Origin: Aeromicrobium choanae
Lineage (GTDB): Bacteria > Actinomycetota > Actinomycetes > Propionibacteriales > Nocardioidaceae
Assembly: GCF_900167475.1 (NCBI RefSeq)
Contig: NZ_LT796768.1
Span: 2,294,001 to 2,358,000 of the forward strand
Reading direction: 5' to 3'
DNA: 64,000 bases
Part shown: positions 8,400-15,872 of the stretch, in pieces
Numbering within the stretch: the stretch's first letter is position 1
Layout of the letters: the number at the start of each line of letters is the position of its first letter
The notes under the pieces: generated by a model
Told to the model about the DNA's origin: nothing
Database searches by the model: none
What the model saw: the letters and a program-made list of their open reading frames with translations, nothing else
Made by a program: the position numbers and the translations under genes

Positions 8400-8873
8400 A
8401 TGGCCAAGGAGACCGGTCGCAAGATGATCGCGCAGAACAAGAAGGCGCGGCACGACTATCACATCGAGGACACCTACGAGGCCGGTCTGGTCCTGACCGG
8501 CACCGAGGTCAAGTCGTTGCGTCAGGGTCGTGCCTCGCTCGTCGATGGCTTCGGCGAGATCGACCGCGGCGAGGCCTGGCTGCTGCAGGTGCACATCCCG
8601 CAGTACGACAACGGCACGTGGACCAACCACGAGACGCGGCGCCGTCGCAAGATGCTGCTCAACAAGCACGAGATCGAGAAGATCGAGCACCGCACGCAGT
8701 CCAAGGGCCTCACGATCATCCCGCTGAGCCTGTACTTCAAGGATGGCCGGGCGAAGGTCGAGATCGCCCTGGCCCGAGGCAAGAAGGCGTACGACAAGCG
8801 CCACGCCATCGCCGAGCGCCAGGCGTCGCGCGATGCCGAGCGTGAGGTGGGTCGCCGCCTCAAGGGCATATGA
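8400..8873 (+). CDS. smpB: SsrA-binding protein SmpB
   Basis: The 157-residue protein matches SmpB, which carries tmRNA into stalled ribosomes. It has the N-terminal barrel with [20 protein letters not shown] and [14 protein letters not shown], and the basic C-terminal tail ([16 protein letters not shown]) that mimics the mRNA in the empty channel. The RNA partner is encoded 1.6 kb downstream. A CACAAT sequence six bases before ATG 8400 could be a weak leaderless -10; no strong ribosome-binding site is seen. The end overlaps the next gene by four bases (ATGA). Confidence 0.96.
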   Translation: MAKETGRKMIAQNKKARHDYHIEDTYEAGLVLTGTEVKSLRQGRASLVDGFGEIDRGEAWLLQVHIPQYDNGTWTNHETRRRRKMLLNKHEIEKIEHRTQSKGLTIIPLSLYFKDGRAKVEIALARGKKAYDKRHAIAERQASRDAEREVGRRLKGI

Positions 8874-9745
8874 CCTGGCAGGACGCCGATCTCGCCGCGT
8901 ACCTGGAGCGGCTGGGGGTGCCGGGGATCGTCGACGTGCACGTGCACTTCATGGCCCCGCCGGTGCTGGCCAAGGTGTGGGCCTACTTCGACGCGGCCGG
9001 ACCCAAGCTGGGCCGCCCGTGGCCGATCCACTACCGCACGAGCGACGAGGAGCGCGTCGAGACGCTGCGGACGCTTGGGGTGAAGCGGTTCACCGCGCTG
9101 TCGTACGCGCACAAGCCGGGCGTCGCGGGCTTCATGAACGACTGGCTCGCGGGCTTCGCGGAGCGCGTCCCCGACTCGGTCCGCTCGGCCACGTTCTACC
9201 CCGAGCCGGAGGCCGCCGAGTATGTGCCCGCGGTGATCGCCGACGGCGTCGGCGTGTTCAAGGCCCACCTGCAGGTGGGGGAGTTCGCGGCCGACGACCC
9301 GCTGCTCGACCCCGTCTGGGCCGCGATCGAGCAGGCGCAGGTCCCGGTGGTCCTGCACGCCGGCTCGGGCCCCATGCCGGGCCCTCACACGGGCCCGCGC
9401 GGGGTGGCCGCCGTGCTGGAGCGCTTCCCCCGGCTGCCGCTGGTGATCGCGCACCTCGGGATGCCCGAGGTCGAGGCGTTCTGCGACCTGGCCGAGCGAT
9501 TCGAGAACGTGCGCCTCGACACGACCATGACGTTCGTCGACTTCTTCCCCGACCCGCCGCCGGCCGACCCGCAGCGCCTGCTGGCCCTGCAGGACAAGAT
9601 CGTCTTCGGCAGCGACTTCCCGAACATCCCGTACCCCTACGCCCACCAGGTCGAGGCCCTCGACCGGCTCGGCCTCGGCGACGACTGGATGCGGGCGGTC
9701 CTGTGGCACAACGGCGCCGATCTGCTCGGCCCCGGCGCTTCCTGA
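8870..9745 (+). CDS. amidohydrolase-2 family metal-dependent hydrolase
   Basis: The 291-residue protein is a TIM-barrel amidohydrolase of the ACMSD-like type. Metal-ligand candidates are the HxH in DVHVHF near the N-terminus, the histidine in VVLHAGSG, the histidine in IAHLGMPE and the aspartate in VFGSDFPN. Members hydrolyse or decarboxylate small organic substrates; the specific one cannot be read here. Translational coupling to smpB through an ATGA overlap puts it in that transcript, but no functional link to trans-translation is known to me. Confidence 0.85.
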   Translation: MTWQDADLAAYLERLGVPGIVDVHVHFMAPPVLAKVWAYFDAAGPKLGRPWPIHYRTSDEERVETLRTLGVKRFTALSYAHKPGVAGFMNDWLAGFAERVPDSVRSATFYPEPEAAEYVPAVIADGVGVFKAHLQVGEFAADDPLLDPVWAAIEQAQVPVVLHAGSGPMPGPHTGPRGVAAVLERFPRLPLVIAHLGMPEVEAFCDLAERFENVRLDTTMTFVDFFPDPPPADPQRLLALQDKIVFGSDFPNIPYPYAHQVEALDRLGLGDDWMRAVLWHNGADLLGPGAS

Positions 9746-9787
9746 CCCCCGCACCCGCGACCCTGGTTGGCGCCACTCGACGGACGG

Positions 9788-10345
9788 TCAGGCGCCTGGG
9801 CGGCCCGCCAGCTGCGCGACCGACCGCTCCAGGAGCCGCGCCCGGGCCGCGGGCGTCCCGGCCTTCAGCAACGGCAGCACGATGGCGTAGCGCGCGGTGA
9901 GCCCCAGTCGCTCGAACGCCTCCGCCGCGAGGGGAGCCGCGGCCAGCGCGGCGACCAGGTCGGGAGGCACCTGCGCCTCCGCCTGGCGCACGTACGCGGC
10001 GTCCCACCGGCCGTCCGCCCGAGCCGCCGCCACCTGCGCGAGGCCACCCGCACGCATCCGGCCGGCCGCCTCGAGAGCCTCGACCTTGGCGACGTTCACC
10101 TGCGACCACGGACTCCGGGCCCGACGCGGCGAGTAGCGCTGCAGGAACGAGACCTCGTCGAGCGACCGGCGCAGTCCGTCGATCCAGCCGTGGCACAGGG
10201 CGCCGTCGAGCGCGTCGCCGATCGTGAGCAGGGCGACGTCGGCGTTCTTGCGCCGGATCCGCAGCCACGCCTCGGACGCGGTGGCGTGGTGCTGCTCCAG
10301 CCAGTCGTCCCACGCGCCGGCATCGGCGAACTCCAGCACGTCCAT
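9788..10345 (-). CDS. YdeI/OmdA family protein (bacteriocin-protection-like)
   Basis: The 185-residue product resembles the YdeI/OmpD-associated family: N-terminal F..W..WL..H, the GDALDGALCHGWIDG segment, SPRRARSPWSQVN, and a C-terminal half with VPPDLVAAL. Biochemical function in the family is poorly defined. ATG 10345 was chosen because GAGGAG lies six bases upstream and it begins the conserved part. It converges on the amidohydrolase gene with a 42-base gap. Confidence 0.8.
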   Translation of the reverse strand: MDVLEFADAGAWDDWLEQHHATASEAWLRIRRKNADVALLTIGDALDGALCHGWIDGLRRSLDEVSFLQRYSPRRARSPWSQVNVAKVEALEAAGRMRAGGLAQVAAARADGRWDAAYVRQAEAQVPPDLVAALAAAPLAAEAFERLGLTARYAIVLPLLKAGTPAARARLLERSVAQLAGRPGA

Positions 10346-10423
10346 CGGCACTCCTCGAGGATGTCTCGGGTCCACGCTAGGCCCGTGACGACCGAGGCGG
10401 AACAAAACCCTCGGCGGGGCGGT

Positions 10424-10429
10424 TAGGAT
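10424..10429 (+). promoter_or_regulatory. -10 hexamer TAGGAT, candidate ssrA promoter
   Basis: TAGGAT lies 21 bases before the tmRNA 5' end, allowing a short 5' extension to be trimmed. The matching -35 position has only AACAAA, a poor fit, so the call rests on the -10 alone. Confidence 0.35.
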
Positions 10430-10450
10430 GGGTGTATTGACAATTTCAGA

Positions 10451-10822
10451 GGGGCTGATCGGTTTCGACTGTGGTCGTTCGAATCCAGGAGAAGCGGGTA
10501 GAGAAGGCAACGTCATCTCTTTAACGTTCGTTGCAAACCCATAAGTGCCGATTCCAAGCGCACTGACTTCGCCCTCGCTGCCTGACAGCGACTTGCGGAG
10601 GGTGGACCCGGGAGCGTCCTCGTCCCGGATCGTCCATCTCATCTAGAGGACTTGCTGATCTGATCGTGTAGCGCGGCCAGATCGGGACTTTTTCGCTACT
10701 GAGCCTGTCGGTGACGCGTTCGTCCGAGCGCCGGGGCTGAGAAAAGCGTCAGACGAACTGCACCCGGAGAAGACCTGTTTCAGCGCCAGAGGACCCGGGT
10801 TCGATTCCCGGCAGCTCCACCC
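10451..10822 (+). ncRNA. ssrA: transfer-messenger RNA (tmRNA)
   Basis: The 5' end GGGGCTGATCGGTTTCGAC and the 3' end GGTTCGATTCCCGGCAGCTCCACC are the hallmark tRNA-like ends; GGGGCTG pairs with CAGCTCC as the acceptor stem. A CCA end is not fully encoded (ACCC), so the last base is uncertain by about three. The RNA rescues stalled ribosomes with SmpB, whose gene is upstream. It is of the one-piece type. The tag frame is given separately. Confidence 0.97.
10547..10585 (+). other. tmRNA tag reading frame, peptide ADSKRTDFALAA
   Basis: Within ssrA the frame GCC GAT TCC AAG CGC ACT GAC TTC GCC CTC GCT GCC TGA reads ADSKRTDFALAA and stop. It ends in the canonical ALAA degron recognised by ClpXP-type proteases and begins with an alanine resume codon. 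The N-terminal ADS resembles mycobacterial tags. Confidence 0.93.
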
Positions 10823-10846
10823 TTGCTCCTCGTGAGTGTCATGCAG

Positions 10847-10879
10847 ACTGAGGCCGCCCCCACCGGGGGCGGCCTCAGT
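10847..10879. terminator. bidirectional hairpin terminator between ssrA and the OYE gene
   Basis: A perfect 15-bp stem (ACTGAGGCCGCCCCC pairing with GGGGGCGGCCTCAGT) with a three-base loop lies 25 bases after ssrA and 26 bases after the stop of the convergent oxidoreductase gene. There is no long T-tract, as is usual in high-GC actinobacteria. Confidence 0.85.
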
Positions 10880-10904
10880 GCTTGGTCTCCATGCTTCGGG
10901 GGTC

Positions 10905-11990
10905 TCAGGCGACGAAGTCGTCCCAGCCGTCGGCGAGGTAGTCGATGAACGCCGCGCCGAGGTGCTCCTGTCGCAGCCGGTCGCGGCTGAACGGCTGCGG
11001 GTCGCTCACGAACTCCGGCGACTCCGCCGCGAGCCGTGGCAGGTCGTGGTGGATGATCGCGGCCGTTCCCACGGTGACGAAGTCGGCTCCTCGCGCGAGG
11101 CACCAGTCGGCGTCCTGTGCCGAGAGGATCTTCCCGGCCACGCCGAGACGGGTGCCGTGGCGCGGCAGGTCGAGGTACTGGTCGATGAGCAGACCGCCCA
11201 GGTCGGGCTCGCGCGGCGCCTTCGCCACGTCCCAGAGGGAGAGGTCGACGTAGTCGGCGTCACCCGAGGCGAGCAGCTGCTCGACCAGCGCGCGCGAGTC
11301 GGCCACCGTGATGCCGTAGCCCTCGGGCGACACGCGGACGCCCACCTGGAAGTCGGGCCCGGTCGCGGCGCGGATCCCGCTGAGCACCTCGCGCAGCGGA
11401 CGGCTCCGTGCGTCGAGCGACCCGCCGTACCCGTCGGTGCGGTGGTTCTTGCGTGCGTCGAGGAACTGGCACAGCACGTAGCCGTGGGCCCCGTGGATCT
11501 CCACCCCGTCGAAGCCGGCGTCCTGGGCCCGGACGGCCGCGCGCACGAAGTCGTCGATCACGCGCTGCACGTCGGTGGTCGAGAGCGCCTCGACGCCGCG
11601 CTCCGGATCGGCCCACGGTGCGACGGTGGGCCGCCCCGTGACCGTAGCGTCGGCGCGCATTCCGCCGTGGTGCAGCTGGATGGAGGAGACGGCCCCGAGC
11701 TCGCGGATCCCGTCGGCCAGTCGCCGTAGGCCTGCGTCGTGCCGGTCGTCGCTGATGCCGAGCTGTCCCTTCCAGGCCTGTCCCTCGGGCGACACGTACG
11801 CCGCGCAGGTCATGACGAGGCCGAACCCACCGCGCGCCCGCGCGACCAGCCAGGCGTACTCGTCGTCGGACAGCGTCCCGTCGGCGTGGCTCTGCTTGTT
11901 CGTCAGGGGAGCGAGCGTCCAGCGGTTCGGCCACGCGGGACCGTGGGGGAGTCGCAGAGGAGCGGCGGGTGAGGTGGGAGAGGTCGGCAC
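10905..11990 (-). CDS. NADH:flavin oxidoreductase, Old Yellow Enzyme family
   Basis: The 361-residue protein is a (beta-alpha)8 FMN oxidoreductase. Landmarks are NRWTLAPLTNKQSHADG at the N-terminus, IQLHHGG, DDFVRAAVRAQDAGFDGVEIHGAHGYVLCQFL (FMN and substrate pocket; H-GAHGYL region) and NHRTDGYGGS. Members reduce activated C=C bonds or act in xenobiotic and lipid catabolism. An in-frame GTG at 12014 exists, but GTG 11990 follows a TAGGGT -10 box by seven bases, supporting a leaderless start there. Confidence 0.9.
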   Translation of the reverse strand: MPTSPTSPAAPLRLPHGPAWPNRWTLAPLTNKQSHADGTLSDDEYAWLVARARGGFGLVMTCAAYVSPEGQAWKGQLGISDDRHDAGLRRLADGIRELGAVSSIQLHHGGMRADATVTGRPTVAPWADPERGVEALSTTDVQRVIDDFVRAAVRAQDAGFDGVEIHGAHGYVLCQFLDARKNHRTDGYGGSLDARSRPLREVLSGIRAATGPDFQVGVRVSPEGYGITVADSRALVEQLLASGDADYVDLSLWDVAKAPREPDLGGLLIDQYLDLPRHGTRLGVAGKILSAQDADWCLARGADFVTVGTAAIIHHDLPRLAAESPEFVSDPQPFSRDRLRQEHLGAAFIDYLADGWDDFVA

Positions 11991-11997
11991 GCCCTTC

Positions 11998-12003
11998 ACC
12001 CTA
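11998..12003 (-). promoter_or_regulatory. -10 hexamer TAGGGT, leaderless promoter of the OYE gene
   Basis: On the minus strand TAGGGT is followed by GAAGGGC and GTG 11990. GAAGG could also serve as a ribosome-binding site but is only two to three bases from the start, so leaderless initiation is the better reading. Confidence 0.5.
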
Positions 12004-12055
12004 CGATCCGGCACCCGGGCCGAGCGTCCGAGGCGGGCCCGCGATGATGGAGCCC

Positions 12056-12457
12056 ATGACCGACGTCTGGCTGCCCGAGGGTGACTTCCTGACCGATCGC
12101 CACCTGGCGACCCTGTCCACGATCGGACCGGGTGGCCGCATTCACGTGGTCGCGGTCGGGTTCACGGTGCACGAGGGGATCGTGCGGATCACGACGATGG
12201 ACGGCAGCCAGAAGATCCGCAACGTCGAGCGCGACCCACGCGCGACGGTGGCCCAGGTGGCCGGGCCCCAGTGGCTCAGCATCGCCGGCACGGCCGAGAT
12301 CCTGCGCGACCGAGAGTCGATCACTCTCGCCGAGAACCTCTACGCGCAGCGCTACCGCCAGCCCAAGGAGAACCCGCGGCGCGTCGTCATCGCGATCACG
12401 CCCGAGAAGGTCATGTGCTCGCCCGGGCTGCGCGGCGCGGCGCCGGCCCACGGCTGA
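12056..12457 (+). CDS. PPOX-class, probably F420-dependent, oxidoreductase
   Basis: The 133-residue protein is a split-barrel flavin-type protein of the pyridoxamine-oxidase superfamily. DRHLATLSTIGPGGRIHVVAVGFT, ITTMDGSQKIRNVERDPRATV and LSIAGTAEI fit the short F420-binding subgroup in actinobacteria rather than PNP oxidase. Substrate unknown. Starts at 12044 and 12047 are possible; ATG 12056 begins the conserved MTDVWLP region. F420 precursor genes occur 7-11 kb away in the same window, so the cofactor is plausible here. Confidence 0.8.
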   Translation: MTDVWLPEGDFLTDRHLATLSTIGPGGRIHVVAVGFTVHEGIVRITTMDGSQKIRNVERDPRATVAQVAGPQWLSIAGTAEILRDRESITLAENLYAQRYRQPKENPRRVVIAITPEKVMCSPGLRGAAPAHG

Positions 12458-12467
12458 CGCGAACATC

Positions 12468-13262
12468 GTGGACGTGCTGCTGCTGGGGACGGGCTCGGCT
12501 GACGGCTGGCCGTCGCCGTTCTGCCGGTGCGACTCGTGCACGACGATGCGCGAGCGCGACGTGCTGCGGACCCCCACCAGCGTGCTGATCGACGGAAGGG
12601 TGTGGATCGACCCGGGGCCCGAGGCCGCCCGGCAGGCGCTGCGTGCGGGCGCTGACTTGGTCGACGTGCACACGGTGCTGGTCTCGCACGCGCACTCCGA
12701 CCACCTGGATCCCGCGTTCCTGCTGCACCGCGGCTGGGTCAGCGACCGCCCACTCACCGTGTACGGACCGGCGCCCGCGATCGCTCGGTGCCGCGACTGG
12801 CTCGCGCCCGGCCAGACCTCGGTGCGGCTGGTCGAGGTGACGGCGGGGGAGCGGTTCACCGCGGGGGAGTACCGGATCACGGTCGTCCCGGCGGCTCACG
12901 AGGCACTCGGCGAGGCCGCGCTCTACCGGGTCGATGCGGAACGCTCCCTGTTGTACGCCTGCGACACCGGCCCGTGGGCCGACGGAGCGCTGCGGCGGAT
13001 CGGCGAGCAGCGGCTCGACATCGTGCTGATGGAGCAGACGTTCGGCGATCGGCTCGACCTCGCGGGCGGGCGACACCTCGGGCTGGAGACCTTCGGTCAG
13101 TCGGTCGCGGCGCTGCGCGCGGCGGGACTGGTGGACGAGGCGACCCGCGTGGTGGCCGTGCACCTGAGCCACCACAACTCACCCGAGGTGGAGCAGCAGC
13201 TGTGTGCGATGGGGGCCGAGGCCGGCCGTGACGGGCAGCGCCTCCGCGCTCGCGACCTGTAG
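12468..13262 (+). CDS. MBL-fold metallo-hydrolase, PhnP-like
   Basis: The 264-residue protein has the metallo-beta-lactamase motif HAHSDH (about residues 70-75) and further metal ligands in VPAAHEA, ACDTGPW and HLSHHN. Near the N-terminus GTGSADGWPSPFCRCDSC carries a CxCxxC group like the structural zinc site of PhnP phosphodiesterases. A cyclic phosphodiester substrate is therefore possible but not shown. GTG 12468 follows the PPOX stop by ten bases, so the two genes probably share a transcript. Confidence 0.82.
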   Translation: MDVLLLGTGSADGWPSPFCRCDSCTTMRERDVLRTPTSVLIDGRVWIDPGPEAARQALRAGADLVDVHTVLVSHAHSDHLDPAFLLHRGWVSDRPLTVYGPAPAIARCRDWLAPGQTSVRLVEVTAGERFTAGEYRITVVPAAHEALGEAALYRVDAERSLLYACDTGPWADGALRRIGEQRLDIVLMEQTFGDRLDLAGGRHLGLETFGQSVAALRAAGLVDEATRVVAVHLSHHNSPEVEQQLCAMGAEAGRDGQRLRARDL

Positions 13263-13287
13263 CGCCGTCCGGGTGCCCCGGAAAAGA

Positions 13288-13317
13288 GGAAAGCCCCCGC
13301 CGAAGCGGGGGCTTTCC
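13288..13317. terminator. bidirectional hairpin terminator between the MBL gene and cspA
   Basis: GGAAAGCCCCCGC pairs perfectly with GCGGGGGCTTTCC over 13 bp around a CGAA loop. It serves the convergent ends of the MBL hydrolase gene (25 bases away) and the cold-shock gene (24 bases away). Confidence 0.88.
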
Positions 13318-13341
13318 GTGGAGTTCTCGCGTTGCGAAAGC

Positions 13342-13545
13342 TCAGATCGCGCGGATCTTGGCGGCCTGCAGGCCCTTCTGGCCCTGCGTCACCTCGAACT
13401 CGACCTTCTGGTTGTCCTCGAGCGAACGGTAGCCCGAGCCCTGGATCTCGCTGAAGTGCGCGAACAGGTCCTCGCCGCCGTCGTCGGGCGCGATGAAGCC
13501 GAAGCCCTTTTCAGAGTTGAACCACTTCACAGTTCCGGTAGCCAT
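13342..13545 (-). CDS. cspA: cold-shock protein, CspA family
   Basis: The 67-residue protein is a single cold-shock domain with RNP1 KGFGFIA and RNP2 DLFAHFS. It binds single-stranded nucleic acid and melts RNA structure. ATG 13545 has AAGGAG six to seven bases upstream and gives the usual [16 protein letters not shown] start. A long untranslated leader precedes it (next entry). Confidence 0.97.
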   Translation of the reverse strand: MATGTVKWFNSEKGFGFIAPDDGGEDLFAHFSEIQGSGYRSLEDNQKVEFEVTQGQKGLQAAKIRAI

Positions 13546-13692
13546 GTTGTCTCCTTGGGAGGTTGTGCGCACTCGTGAATCGCGTACGGCTTGTTGTCAC
13601 GCGTCACTTCGAACCAAAGAGAAAACCGAAAAGCCTCAACGAGGCTCGACCATCAATCTGCCGAGTCATGCCATGCAACTGACTCGAGCCTA
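13546..13692 (-). promoter_or_regulatory. cspA promoter and structured 5' leader
   Basis: A TAGGCT -10 on the minus strand (13687-13692) predicts a leader of about 135 nt. Within it AGCCTC-GTT-GAGGCT (13632-13646) is a 6-bp hairpin followed on the transcript by TTTTCGGTTTTCTCTTT. That looks like a small intrinsic terminator or attenuator. Long structured leaders are known for cold-shock mRNAs; the exact role here is inferred. Confidence 0.45.
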
Positions 13693-13716
13693 GTGCATGG
13701 ACCCCCGTCCGGCCAA

Positions 13717-14715
13717 TCAGTGCCCCGGACGAAGTCGCACCTTCCGTGTCTGGTTCGCCTCGTCGACCTCCACGACGGAGTTCCGCGACTTCAGGAAGTC
13801 CGTGAACGTCTTGAAGCCCAGGTCCTTCTCGTTGAACGAGGAGTCCATCCGCTTCATCTGGCTCTTGACGGTGCCCGAGTGGATCCACTCGTCCTCGGAG
13901 TCCTTCTCGCCCAGCAGGCGCAGGGCGCGCAGCAGCAGCCGCGTGGCCTGGCGGGTGAGCGCGAGCTCGTCGTCCTCGTCGTCGGCGACCCCACCCGCGG
14001 GGACGAAGATCGGCTTGAGGACCGGCGCGGCATCGGCCGGGGCGTCGGACGTGACCTCGGCCTCCTGCTCGGGCTCGGCGGCGGTGGACTTCGACCCCGA
14101 GCGGCGCGAGGACTTCTTCGCCGTCCTGCGCGGCGGGGGAGAGGCCTTCTCGACCTCGGCCTCGTCACCACGATCGGCCAGGCCCGGGAGGTTGTCGTAC
14201 GTCAGGAGCTCGTCGCACGCGGCGGCGAGGGAGCGGCTGGTGGCGCCGGCGACGCCCACGGCCACGACGTAGCGGCCCATGCGCTTGAGCCGCTGGGCCA
14301 GCGGGATGTAGTCGGAGTCGCCGGCGGCCAGCACGACCGTGCTGACCTGCGGCATGCGTCCCATGTCCTCGAGGGCGTCGACGGCCAGCCGGATGTCGGC
14401 ACCGTTCTTGGAGCCCGAGGCGGGGAACAGCTGCACGAGGTCGATGGCGCGGTCGACCAGCTGCTTCTTGTAACGCACGTTGAACGGCATCGACCAATCG
14501 GCGTACGCCCGCGTCAGGGCGAGTCGGCCGAAGGAGGAGGCGTAGTCGAGGATCGCGTGGACGTCGACCTCGGCGGCCTGGAGCCTGGCCTCGTCGAAGC
14601 CGGCGTCGCGGTCACGCCAGAAGGACTGCTTGCCGTGCACCTGGTCGTAGCGCGAGATGACGATGTTGTCGAAGTCCAGGTAGACGGCGACGGCGGAGTC
14701 GCTCGGGGAGGTCAT
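13717..14715 (-). CDS. NYN-domain (PIN-like) putative RNase with C-terminal OST-HTH/LOTUS domain
   Basis: The 332-residue protein begins with an NYN nuclease-like domain (VYLDFDNIV with acidic residues, GADIRLAVDAL, and VVLAAGDSDYIPLAQRLK, about residues 10-150). A charged, low-complexity linker (about 185-250) follows, then about 70 residues (DEWIHSGTVKSQMKRMD...GFKTFTDFLKS) that fit an OST-HTH/LOTUS RNA-binding module. Such proteins are thought to cut or bind structured RNA; bacterial roles are largely unknown. It sits upstream of cspA on the same strand, so both neighbours may act on RNA. Confidence 0.85.
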   Translation of the reverse strand: MTSPSDSAVAVYLDFDNIVISRYDQVHGKQSFWRDRDAGFDEARLQAAEVDVHAILDYASSFGRLALTRAYADWSMPFNVRYKKQLVDRAIDLVQLFPASGSKNGADIRLAVDALEDMGRMPQVSTVVLAAGDSDYIPLAQRLKRMGRYVVAVGVAGATSRSLAAACDELLTYDNLPGLADRGDEAEVEKASPPPRRTAKKSSRRSGSKSTAAEPEQEAEVTSDAPADAAPVLKPIFVPAGGVADDEDDELALTRQATRLLLRALRLLGEKDSEDEWIHSGTVKSQMKRMDSSFNEKDLGFKTFTDFLKSRNSVVEVDEANQTRKVRLRPGH

Positions 14716-14975
14716 GGGTCCAGTCTGCCCGTCGAGTCGTTCTCCGCCCCGGTCGCGGTGGGTGGCGTGGGCAGGAACCACGCCGCGACGGACACCGCGA
14801 GTCCTCGTCCTCGAGCACCGGGCATCGCCAGCGCGGTCGAGGAGGAGGCCACCAGGACGGCGAGGGCGGCCGGGTGTGACGAATCGGACACTCCCGCCAG
14901 GACCGCTCCGACCACTCCCACGAGCGCCGCCCGGCCCACCCCGACGGCCACCGGGACCCGCCAGGTCGACGGCAC
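14712..14975 (-). CDS. hypothetical small membrane protein, coupled to the NYN gene
   Basis: An open frame on the minus strand ends with TGA overlapping the NYN start ATG by four bases (ATGA), the usual sign of coupling. From GTG 14975 it is 87 residues with two hydrophobic stretches (AALVGVVGAVLAGV and AALAVLVASSSTALAM) and a polar tail. The frame remains open and hydrophobic upstream (LGLICAIGWLDPLLAV), so the true start may lie further left of the coding start chosen. No family is recognised; no GxGD prepilin-peptidase motif is present despite the neighbouring pilin genes. Confidence 0.45.
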   Translation of the reverse strand: MPSTWRVPVAVGVGRAALVGVVGAVLAGVSDSSHPAALAVLVASSSTALAMPGARGRGLAVSVAAWFLPTPPTATGAENDSTGRLDP

Positions 14976-15050
14976 CGCCAGCAGCGGGTCAAGCCACCCG
15001 ATCGCGCAGATCAGCCCGAGGGTCTCGAAGGTCGTCCTTCGATGGTCGGT

Positions 15051-15066
15051 CGGTTCCGCGGAACCG
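15051..15066. promoter_or_regulatory. perfect 16-bp palindrome upstream of the Tad locus
   Basis: CGGTTCCGCGGAACCG is a perfect palindrome 142 bases before the first pilin gene and 35 bases upstream of its candidate -35. With no loop it is better read as a protein-binding site than as a terminator. A second perfect 16-mer with GGAAC half-sites is at the other end of the locus (22512). Confidence 0.4.
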
Positions 15067-15100
15067 GCGAAAGATCGCGGGATTCTTGGCGAAACGCCCC

Positions 15101-15127
15101 TTGAGCCACCCAGGCGTGCACTACCTT
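15101..15127 (+). promoter_or_regulatory. candidate promoter of the first Flp pilin gene
   Basis: TTGAGC (15101-15106) and TACCTT (15122-15127) are separated by 15 bases, short for a primary sigma promoter. Predicted leader about 60 nt, with AGGAGA as ribosome-binding site. Confidence 0.35.
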
Positions 15128-15192
15128 CAGCCCCAAGCGTCACATGGTCCCGTCTCGGGACGGGCTGACGACACGGCCCCCCAGGAGAAGAC

Positions 15193-15351
15193 ATGGACCA
15201 GCAGCAGCCCGCCTTCGGCGGGGAGCGCGGAGCGACCGCTACGGAGTACGCCCTGCTGATCTCCGGCGTGGCCGTGATCCTTGTGGGCGTCATCGTCATG
15301 TTCGGCGAATCGCTGGCGGCGAGCCTGGCCGACTTCTCAATCATCTTCTGA
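15193..15351 (+). CDS. Flp/Fap-type pilin (first copy)
   Basis: This 52-residue protein has the Flp prepilin signature: a short leader ending in GGERG, then ATATEYALLISG with glutamate at +5 and tyrosine at +6, followed by a hydrophobic helix (VAVILVGVIVMFG). Prepilin peptidase should cut after the glycine. The mature subunit would polymerise into Tad pili. AGGAGA lies six bases before ATG. It is followed by its own terminator, so it is probably transcribed alone. Confidence 0.9.
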   Translation: MDQQQPAFGGERGATATEYALLISGVAVILVGVIVMFGESLAASLADFSIIF

Positions 15352-15366
15352 GGCTCCACACCTACG

Positions 15367-15392
15367 GGCGCTGGGGCTTGGGCCCCAGCGCC
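15367..15392 (+). terminator. hairpin terminator after the first pilin gene
   Basis: GGCGCTGGGGC pairs with GCCCCAGCGCC over 11 bp with a four-base loop, 15 bases after the pilin stop. Confidence 0.75.
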
Positions 15393-15410
15393 TTCGTGTG
15401 CCCGAAATCA

Positions 15411-15437
15411 CAGTCACATCAGTCCCATCAGTCACGG
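15411..15437. repeat. three 9-bp direct repeats (CAGTC-A/C-CAT) upstream of the second pilin gene
   Basis: CAGTCACAT, CAGTCCCAT and CAGTCACGG follow one another without gaps. They begin the 183-base stretch 15393-15575 between the two pilin genes, which is distinctly AT-richer than the surroundings and holds no other gene. Iterated sites of this size suggest an activator or repressor array; which protein binds is unknown. Confidence 0.45.
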
Positions 15438-15575
15438 TAGTACCAAAGGACTATTTTCTTCGCTTGGGCGTGTTTGTTTCACAAAAAGCGTCACCGGTGC
15501 GATACAGCCCCATTAGCGTTCGTTTTGGGACTTCGCAGTATGCGAGTTCACCACGACACACAGAGGAGAAAACCC

Positions 15576-15758
15576 ATGCTGCAGATCTTGAACTTCCTGG
15601 CCGCCTTCACCGCCGAGCGTGACGAGAAGGGCGCCACCGCGACCGAGTACGCGCTCATCATCGCCGGCATCGCCGTCGCCATCGTCGGCGCCATCGCCAT
15701 CTTCGGTGGCGAGCTCACCGGCTTCTGGGAGGGTCTGGGCACCCAGCTCAACCTCTGA
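15576..15758 (+). CDS. Flp/Fap-type pilin (second copy)
   Basis: The 60-residue protein has a leader MLQILNFLAAFTAERDEKG, then ATATEYALIIAG and a hydrophobic helix rich in Ala, Val and Ile, ending GFWEGLGTQLNL. The G-A cleavage site with E at +5 is intact. GAGGAGA precedes ATG 15576 with good spacing. The leader is longer and the tail more aromatic than in the first pilin, so the two may play major and minor roles; which is which is not visible. Confidence 0.93.
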   Translation: MLQILNFLAAFTAERDEKGATATEYALIIAGIAVAIVGAIAIFGGELTGFWEGLGTQLNL

Positions 15759-15785
15759 TCGGAACGGTTCACACGAACCGACCCT

Positions 15786-15822
15786 GGGTGTGCCGCGTCG
15801 CGTATCGCGGCGCGGCACACCC
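15786..15822 (+). terminator. hairpin between pilin and tadE (partial terminator)
   Basis: GGGTGTGCCGCG pairs with CGCGGCACACCC, 12 bp around a GC-rich 13-base loop. A leaky terminator here would let the pilin be made in excess over the assembly proteins, which is the usual need in Tad operons. Confidence 0.6.
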
Positions 15823-15872
15823 GTCCCGGGGCGACGAAGCCCCACCCACGAGTCCTTGAGGGAGGAGACGTG

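Noticed and set aside
10437-10442. TTGACA just before ssrA as its -35 box
   Set aside because: A matching -10 would fall inside the mature tmRNA; the upstream TAGGAT is a better candidate.
14712-14975. Prepilin peptidase (TadV/CpaA) for the neighbouring pilins
   Set aside because: The protein is too short and has no GxGD catalytic motif.
13591-15168. 525-codon plus-strand frame opposite the NYN gene
   Set aside because: It is antisense to a gene with clear NYN motifs and has no recognisable domain.
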